Source: Spirogloea muscicola
Lineage: Eukaryota > Streptophyta > Zygnematophyceae > Spirogloeales > Spirogloeaceae
Direction: 5' to 3'
NCBI GenBank assembly: GCA_009602725.1
Contig: WELB01000353.1
Coordinates: forward strand, 1-12,430
DNA length: 12,430 bases
A program made the translations under genes and the position numbers. Under the pieces are notes generated by a model, which saw only the letters and a list, made by a program, of their open reading frames with translations, had not been told where the DNA came from and did no database searches. Of the stretch, positions 7,990 to 12,430 are shown piece after piece (position 1 is the stretch's first letter; every line of letters begins with the position of its first letter).

Positions 7990-8400
7990 CTCGGGCCCAC
8001 GCCCTGCGGGCTGGCCGGGTGGGCCAGCTCTCCCTCAGGCCAACATCTTGCGGGCTGTGGGCCAGCTTGGCCTCATGGCCTCATGGCCACAGTCCTCATG
8101 TCCTCAGCCCCTTGGCCCCGTGAACCAGGCTCTTGGCTTGGCGCGCCACCTTCTTGGCGCTAGTCCCTTGGCTCTGGCTTTCGTCAGGGTGATAGCTTCC
8201 CGGCAGCTAGTCTGTCGGATCTGAGGCTCCTCACTCGTACTTATTGAGTGATCCATCCTCCCCCTGTTTTACCATTGCATCCTCAGGCCCCTTTGTAGCT
8301 GCTCACCGCTCTTAGGCCCCTCTGAACCTTGGTGAATTCTTTTTGGGCTGGCTTTTCGCAGCCCTTGCCCCCATTGGGAGTGCCACTTCTTCTTCCTTGG
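7990..8400 (+). mobile_element. Retrotransposon 3' fragment (copy B0)
   Basis: The coding end is visible as QALGLARHLLGASPL (from 8126) and, one frame over, SGFRQGDSFPAASLSDLRLL then TRTY and TGA at 8245-8247, the family's C-terminus. The 3' UTR shares TCAGGCCCCTTTGTAGCTGC with an inverted tail at 11448-11585, and ATTCTTTTTGGGCTGGCTT...CGCAGCCCTTGCCCCC with copy C (11388-11422). The upstream part (7990-8125) is GC-rich, with short CCTCATGG repeats, and is not clearly assignable; the left edge is approximate and falls where mitochondrial composition ends. Confidence 0.65.
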
Positions 8401-8490
8401 ACTCGTGCTACAGGCCCCTGGCCCTGTGCGCAAGCCTCTGGCATTCGTCGTGTCCCCTTGTCAGGCCCGCCCCTCCGGGGAGGACATTGG

Positions 8491-8772
8491 GCTTGCCAGC
8501 TGCATATTTGTCGTTCTTGCGACGTTTCGGCCTGTTTGCAGCGAGCTCAGGCTAATGCCTTGCATCAGAAAGCTGGGGGAGCTCTAGTTGGTGACAGAAG
8601 GGCTTCGTACCTGACATCTAGTATTCATGCATCGGTTAGCGACCTTTATGTTTTGACCCGTGGATATTGAGCGGGTCAACCTGCTGTACGTTATGTAGAT
8701 ATTTAGATGTGCTTGCTTGCGTTTGTACTTGGCCATTGGCCTATGTTTGTTTCAAATACACGAAATTTTCTT
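8491..8772 (+). mobile_element. Retrotransposon 3' fragment (copy B)
   Basis: Near-duplicate of 6410-6693. Coding end: VSACLQRAQANALHQKAGGA, LVGDRRASYL and SVSDLYVLTRGY, stop at 8668-8670. TTGACCCG (8653-8660) and CGGGTCAA (8672-8679) form a hairpin over the stop codon. The 3' UTR ends near 8772 with TTTGTTTCAAATACACGAAA. It follows copy B0 in the same orientation, so it may be a nested or tandem insertion. No clear duplication was found at its edges. Confidence 0.75.
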
Positions 8773-9200
8773 GGGGGCGACCCTCGTCACCCCTCCCCTG
8801 GGGCAGATGGAACGCTTATCAGTAGTAGGCAGAGGCCAGACTCAGGAGTCGGACCCGTGACGCCAAGAGAGGCACAGCCCTGCTGCTGCCTGCTGCCGCA
8901 GCCGCCGCCACAGCTCTGCTGCTGCCGCCTGCTGCCCAGCCCGTCGCTGCGGCTCGTCGCTGCGGGCCTCGACGGCTCTCTGTAAGTACCATGGCAGCGC
9001 CCCTTGCGGGGACAGCCGCTGACCCCTCGGTGAGTCGCTGCCTTCCGGCGGTGCCTCAGGGTAAGACTTCTGCTGCGCTCTGTGCGCGTGTGTGTGCGCT
9101 GTGTGCGCTGGCGTTCCACTCTGTAAGGGGGTTGTCTCCAAAACACCCTATGTCCGAAACCCAAACAGGACATTCTGACCCTAACTGTGTGATTAGGAAC
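8773..9200. other. GC-rich unassigned stretch with CTGCTGCC-type low complexity
   Basis: I recognise no gene. 8880-8935 is rich in CTGCTG and CCGCCG units, and 9087-9110 in GTGTGCGCT-like units. Frames are open on both strands over about 300-500 bp, which such composition produces by itself. It may be the 5' part of another transposon or unrelated host DNA. Confidence 0.4.
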
Positions 9201-9204
9201 AGAA

Positions 9205-9339
9205 ATGTCACATAAAGTAGTTTGTGCAAAATATGAAGAATTGCAAGCAGCTAAGGATTTCTTAACTCGAGAAGACTTCGTATCACTTCGTTCACCTCTT
9301 TTTTTCCAATGTTTGTCCACACATCAAATTTAGAGCAAG
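9205..9339 (+). CDS. Short open frame of 42 codons, unrecognised
   Basis: ATG near 9206 opens a frame reading MSHKVVCAKYEELQAAKDFL then TREDFVSLRSPLFFQCLS and ending in TAG near 9332. Unlike its surroundings it uses a varied, protein-like set of residues, and the local base composition is that of the mitochondrial-derived segment. It could be a fragment of a gene. I do not recognise the family, and it may be chance. Confidence 0.15.
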
Positions 9340-9497
9340 TGCCACTGTACTGAATGATTAAGCATCTGTCGGTATATGAGAAACAGTTTGATAATTTGTG
9401 ATATCTACATAAAAGCAATATAGTTGCTATTCAGCAAAGATTATCAAGTATTACATTCTCACATTGGAACTAAAGCATAAGTTTCTCCCTTCTCTTT
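9340..9497. other. AT-rich unassigned stretch
   Basis: Composition resembles the mitochondrial-derived DNA at 4100-7870, and position would place it upstream of rpl5 in the minus direction. None of the six frames gave a mitochondrial protein I recognise. Confidence 0.3.
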
Positions 9498-9656
9498 GTC
9501 GCGTATTTGGTTATCCTGCTGTCGCGTTATCATGTCATCACGTATCACGTTATCAGATTAGCGCACATACTGATGTCAGATTTCTGCTTCTTCATTGCGT
9601 TATCTCGTTTACGCAATATTGCCTTAAAGCGTTATCACGTTATCCAGCGTGTGACC
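9498..9656 (+). repeat. Cluster of CGTTATC(A)CG-like units
   Basis: CGTTATC occurs at about 9524, 9548, 9597, 9631 and 9640, with variants such as GGTTATCC, CGTATCACG and CGTTTACGC between them. The same unit appears at 4176-4198. A degenerate short repeat of unknown role. Confidence 0.5.
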
Positions 9657-9730
9657 TCCGCGGGCGTGCCAGGCTCCTGTCAGCCTCTTCCCCAGGAATT
9701 TAGTGTGTTGTATTTAGTGATGGAGAGCCT

Positions 9731-9818
9731 GTGTGGCCAAGTACAAAGGTAAGCACAAAGACGAATGGACATCACCAGCTGCTAAGCTGACCTGCTCAGT
9801 GACCACGAATCAGCACAT
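9731..9818 (-). mobile_element. Inverted retrotransposon 3' fragment
   Basis: On the minus strand LYVLIRGH and a TGA stop (9798-9796) are followed by GCAGGTCAGC, a variant of the copy B post-stop sequence, then CAGCTGGTGATGTCC and GTGCTTACCTTTGTACTTGG, matching copy A at 6626-6655. It abuts the start of copy C (9821) head to head. Confidence 0.65.
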
Positions 9819-9824
9819 AGAGGA

Positions 9825-10440
9825 GTGAGAGGCAGCAGCAGTGGCAGGAAGGACGACGGGTGGGGGAAAGAAGGGCTGGAGGTGCCACAGACCGGGGGGA
9901 GCCGTGCCGCAGGGAGCCATGTCGACTCGACCTGCGCCGCTTCTGGAGCTGCTAGACGAGTGGGAGGCAGCAGGAGTGGCAGAAAGGAAGGAAGGAAGGA
10001 AGGCGGGTGGGAGAAAGGAAAGCTGGAGGTGCCACAGAGCGGGGGGAGCCGTGCCGATGGGGGCCATGTCGACTCGACCTGCGCCGATTCTGGAGCTGCT
10101 AGAGGAGTGGTAGGCAGCAGCAGTGGCAGGAAAGTTGCCGGGTGCGGAAAAGGAAAGCCGGAGGTGCCACAAAGCGGGGAGAGCCGTGCTGACGGGGGCC
10201 TTGTCGACTCGACCTGCACCGCTTCTGGAGCTGCTAGCGGAGAGGGAGGCAGCAGCAGTGGCACGATAGATGGCGGGTGGGGGAAAAGAAAGCAGGAGTT
10301 GCCCCAGAGCGGGGGAGCCGTGCCGATGGGGGCCATGTCGACTCGACCTGCGCCGCTTCTGGAGCTGCTAGAGGAGTAGGAGGCAGCAGCAGTTGCAGGA
10401 AGGAAGGCAAGTGGGGGAGAGGAAGCGGCTGCGTGGCTGT
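9825..10440 (+). repeat. Tandem repeat, four full units of 134-147 bp plus a partial
   Basis: The marker GTCGACTCGACCTGC occurs at 9921, 10068, 10203 and 10337, giving periods of 147, 135 and 134 bp. Each unit reads, in the frame that leads into the downstream protein, WRCHRAGGAVPMGAMSTRPA then PLLELLEEWEAAAVAGRK. The second unit has an extra GGAA run (near 9985-10003). Stops have arisen in some units, for example a TAG at about 10111. Because the unit is nearly stop-free in several frames, long open frames appear on both strands here; I do not regard those as genes. Confidence 0.88.
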
Positions 10441-11282
10441 CAGCGCTCCCACTCTACGCGGCGCTAACCATGCCCGATGAGGTCTTTAGGACGGCGGTCC
10501 ATCGGCTCTTGGGCCTCCTCCCTCCCTGCCTCGTGGGCGTCACTCAGTGCGAATGCGGTGCCCGTCACGCCGACCCTGCGGAGCTGGCTGCCCACATGCT
10601 CCGCTGCACGCACGGGGGCGAGCGGACAGGTTCACACGACCTCCTGCGAGACGCCATGCAGGGTGCATCCTGGAGGCCGGGTATAAGGTGGCAGTGGAGA
10701 ACACGGCCATCATGCCCATCCAGCGGGGCGTCGCTTCACACCCGCCGCGCTGACCTCGTTGCCATCCCGCCCGGAGGAGGTCCACGAATCATCGCAGATG
10801 TGGTGACTGCGGATTGCGTCGACTCCGCCAACACCGCAAAGTCGTCGACGCTCGCCGGGCACGCGGTCGCTTTGGCGGCTCGGAGTAAGAAGCGCAAGTA
10901 TGCGGACCACCCTCCAGGTCCGCTTGTTCATTCTTTTTGGGCTGGCTTTGCCAGCCCCTCTTCTCTATGGGCGAGCCCTTTCTTCCAGGCGATGACTTCG
11001 CGGCCCTGGCCATTGACGTTCACGGGGCCTTCGGTAGTGGCTGGTTGGATCTCCTCCAGCGGCTTGTCCGGCGGGCCATCGAGCGGCGGCCGGGTTCGCC
11101 AGCCTTGAAGGCTGCCGGCTCCCTCGCTCAGGAGGCTGGCGGTCTCGCTCCAGCGCTCTCAGGCTCATGCGGTCCACACGCGCGCTGGCAGCGCTATGGC
11201 TGCTGCCTCAGGGTCTCGGCAAAGTGCCGATTTTCCTGCTTTGAATTATTCTGATTTGCTGTCGCTCACTCGTGGTTACTGA
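10380..11282 (+). pseudogene. Retrotransposon C-terminal protein of copy C (zinc module, nuclease-like domain, LQR block)
   Basis: In order: AAAWLSALPLYAALTMPDEV, RTAVHRLLGLLP, the zinc module C-E-C-G...AAHMLRC (Cys codons 10548, 10554; His 10593; Cys 10605), SHDLLRDAM, a shift near 10660 into ILEAGYKVAVENTAIMPIQR, a shift back near 10738 into TRRADLVAIPPGGG and IIADVVTAD (acidic residues and spacing compatible with a restriction-like nuclease), AGHAVALAARSKKRKYADHP, the 71-nt insertion, FAALAIDVHGAFGSGWLDLL, then after another shift RLAVSLQRSQAHAVHTRAG and YSDLLSLTRGY with TGA. Three frameshifts make it a pseudogene. The nuclease assignment is inference from motif layout and from placement after the zinc module. 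Confidence 0.75.
10918..10988 (+). mobile_element. 71-nt retrotransposon-tail insertion forming a GT...AG intron (introner-like)
   Basis: The insert starts GTCCGCTTGTTCATTC, contains the hairpin GGGCTGGC-TTT-GCCAGCCC and ends CTATGGGCGAGCCCTTTCTT then CCAG. It matches the 3' tail of copy D (minus strand, 11591-11660) through ATTCTTTTTGGGCTGGCTT and ATGGGCGAGCCCTTTCTTC. TCCAGG flanks it (10913-10918 and 10984-10989). Copies A and E have no insert at the equivalent place; copy E reads DHPPADEFVPLAVDVHGA there, and removing the 71 nt gives DHPPGDDFAALAIDVHGA in frame. It is thus both a 5'-truncated insertion with a short duplication and a sequence with exact GT and pyrimidine-AG intron ends. Whether it is spliced is unknown. 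Confidence 0.8.
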
Positions 11283-11387
11283 GCATCTATCAGAGAGAAG
11301 TGCTCGCCCATCTGCATCATTTCGTGTCTTGGTGTGTAGTTTTGTCTTTCCGGGCACTGTTTTGTGGACCCTCCAAACCTTTGTCAA

Positions 11388-11471
11388 TTCTTTTTGGGCT
11401 GGCTTATCGCAGCCCTTGCCCCCCTTGGGCGTGCCCATTCTTTGGGGTTGGCAAAGCCAGCCCAAAAACAA
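11388..11471. repeat. Inverted repeat of two abutting element tails
   Basis: TTTTTGGGCTGGCTT (11391-11405) is the exact reverse complement of 11454-11468, with a 48-nt spacer. It arises because the 3' end of copy C meets the 3' end of an opposite-strand fragment. Confidence 0.8.
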
Positions 11472-11585
11472 TGGACAATGTCCAAAGCCAAAGAAAGAGG
11501 TGCCGAAACCGGACTACTCTACCAAACACGACAACATGCTAGGGAAGCTCAAAGAAACGCTTAGCAGCTACGAAGGGGCCTGAAG
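11448..11585 (-). mobile_element. Inverted retrotransposon 3' UTR fragment
   Basis: On the minus strand: CAGGCCCCTTCGTAGCTGCT (as in copy B0 near 8284-8303), then CTTTGGCTTTGGACATTGTC and GTTTTTGGGCTGGCTTTGCC. The same 45-bp block occurs at 6865-6910 in the 272-bp tail. No coding part is left. Confidence 0.7.
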
Positions 11586-11590
11586 AGACA

Positions 11591-11960
11591 AGAAGAAAGG
11601 GCTCGCCCATTGAGGATAGGGGCTGGACAAGCCAGCCCAAAAAAGAATGAACAAAGAACGAGAAGGGGGCCAGAGGAAGCCAGAGGAAGCGCGAGGAAGC
11701 GCTAAGAAACCAAAGCACACAAAGAAAGAAAGCAGCTACAAATCACTCAGTAACCCCTGCTAAGCAGCCGCAAATCAGAGAGGCTAGAGTCCTGGAAGTG
11801 GGTCCCCTGGACAGAGCCAGAGGCAGCAGCGAGGGCTCTCCCGGCACGAAGGTGCAGCGCACGGGCCATGGACCTCTGCAGCGAGACGGCCAAGCGCATG
11901 CGATACACTTGCGCCAGCGACCCGGCTGCAGGAAAGTCTACCGGTTCACCATTTTTGGCT
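11591..11960 (-). mobile_element. Retrotransposon 3' fragment (copy D), minus strand
   Basis: The minus frame reads AAGSLAQVYRMRLAVSLQRS, MARALHLRAGRALAAASGS and SSLSDLRLLSRGY with TGA at 11749-11747, the best-preserved C-terminus in the window and uninterrupted for about 60 codons. The 3' UTR runs to about 11591 and ends GGGCGAGCCCTTTCTTC after the GGGCTGGCTT hairpin. This tail is the closest relative of the 71-nt insertion in copy C. The 5' limit is uncertain: the frame stays open to 12010, but similarity to the other copies is not visible beyond about 11940. Confidence 0.75.
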
Positions 11961-11999
11961 TGAATTGGCCTCCCTTTCAATTCATGCGCCCCGCGCGCC

Positions 12000-12184
12000 T
12001 TCTCTCTCATGGAAGCGACGGGCGATTGCGTGGCGGGCGAGCTGGTTAAGTAGAGACAAAGCAGCTACGAAGCACTCGAGACCGGGGAGGCGCGCGCGAG
12101 TGGGCGGCCAGGCCCCCCGGCACCACTGGTCGGCCCCCCCGTCGCCGCCGCCCGCGGCACCGACCGGCTCGTGGGACCTTGTCC
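12000..12184. other. GC-rich sequence between copies D and E
   Basis: No gene recognised. AAAGCAGCTACGAAG (12058-12072) echoes the 3' UTR of the other copies in inverted form. The rest, rich in CCG and GGC, may be the 5' part of copy E or host DNA. Confidence 0.35.
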
Positions 12185-12430
12185 TACAATCTATGGTACG
12201 CAACTATCACCCTCATTCCCACTCTTCTTCTGGACCGCTCCAACCTGGGGCTCTCTGCCTCGCGGGCCGGCCACGCTGCCTCGAAGGCCGCTCGCTGCAA
12301 GGCGGCCAAGCACTCCGATCACCCACCTGCCGACGAGTTCGTCCCCTTGGCGGTGGACGTGCACGGGGCTCTTGGGTCCCAGTGGCTTGACCTATTGGCT
12401 AGGCTTGCGCGGCGGGCTGTGTCCCGCAGA
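12185..12430 (+). mobile_element. Retrotransposon nuclease-domain fragment (copy E), cut by the window edge
   Basis: One frame is open to the last base and reads RAGHAASKAARCKAAKHSDH, PPADEFVPLAVDVHGALGSQ, WLDLLARLARRAVSR, colinear with copy C (AGHAVALAARSKKRKYADHP...FAALAIDVHGAFGSGWLDLL). It lacks the 71-nt insertion found in copy C and so shows the empty site. No frameshift is seen in this part; it may be a younger copy that continues beyond the window. The 5' limit is approximate. Confidence 0.75.

Larger units (their letters stand above)
9821..11447 (+). mobile_element. Non-LTR retrotransposon copy C, 5'-truncated, with internal tandem repeat and insertion
   Basis: The copy begins within a tandem repeat that is part of its reading frame, then holds the pre-zinc segment, zinc module, nuclease-like domain, LQR block, stop (11280-11282) and 3' UTR with the GGGCTGGCTT tail ending near 11447 at GGGCGTGCCCATTCTT. 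The RT core is missing. At the 3' end it meets an inverted tail (11448-11585), giving a tail-to-tail arrangement. Confidence 0.78.

Noticed and set aside
8787-9320. A 177-codon minus-strand open frame
   Set aside because: It joins AT-rich and GC-rich low-complexity sequence, and I see no recognisable domain.
9782-10379. Two 184-codon open frames on opposite strands
   Set aside because: Both are by-products of a stop-poor tandem repeat; the frame that leads into the downstream retrotransposon protein is a third one.
9825-10440. CRISPR array
   Set aside because: The repeats are contiguous units of 134-147 bp without unique spacers, in eukaryotic DNA.
11948-11968. CACCATTTTTGGCTTGAATT, resembling the dinoflagellate spliced leader
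   Set aside because: The match is partial and lacks the conserved CCGTAGCC start and CTCAAG end; a gene-rich mitochondrion also argues against a dinoflagellate.

Overview
The window looks like nuclear DNA of a eukaryote, most likely of the green lineage (a prasinophyte or other green alga is my guess, not proven). Three things point there: a GC-rich multi-exon gene with spliceosome-type introns, decayed mitochondrial DNA with the ribosomal-protein content and order of plant-type mitochondria (rpl5, rps14, rpl6, rps13, rps11), and many decayed copies of a non-LTR retrotransposon. Nothing suggests a prokaryotic operon.

Layout. (1) About 135-3227, + strand: a family-92 glycosyltransferase-like gene in at least seven exons. 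From the second exon on, the exons I place add up to 345 codons with every phase matching. Four of the six introns in this model use GC rather than GT at the 5' end. (2) 3228-4100: gene-poor DNA with TGTAA motifs, a perfect hairpin, a short ATTAGT repeat and a C-run. (3) 4100-7870: a nuclear insertion of mitochondrial DNA (NUMT). On the minus strand it reads rpl5, rps14, rpl6, rps13, rps11 and a tRNA-Phe-like gene, all broken by frameshifts, stops or truncation. It has been hit by the same retrotransposon family at least three times: a long 5'-truncated copy (copy A, about 5140-6693) between rps13 and rpl6, a 272-bp tail inside rpl6 with a 13-bp target-site duplication, and a 78-bp tail downstream of rps11 flanked by 14-bp direct repeats. 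(4) 7990-8772: two more truncated 3' ends. (5) 8773-9730: unassigned sequence, first GC-rich, then AT-rich. (6) 9731-12430: a cluster of copies in both orientations, including copy C (9821-11447), which carries a four-unit tandem repeat inside its reading frame and a 71-nt insertion.

The retrotransposon family can be followed through all copies: the end of the reverse transcriptase, a C-x-C...H...C zinc-binding module, a nuclease-like segment, an LQR-containing block, a C-terminus ending near SDL-x-LLTRGY, then a 3' UTR with a GGGCTGGC/GCCAGCCC hairpin and a tail near GGGCGAGCCCTTTCTT. No copy here is intact.

The most interesting observation is the 71-nt insertion in copy C. It is a severely 5'-truncated piece of the family's own 3' tail, flanked by TCCAGG repeats, and it forms an exact GT...AG intron whose removal restores the conserved reading frame. 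This suggests that these tails can create introns on insertion (introner-like behaviour).
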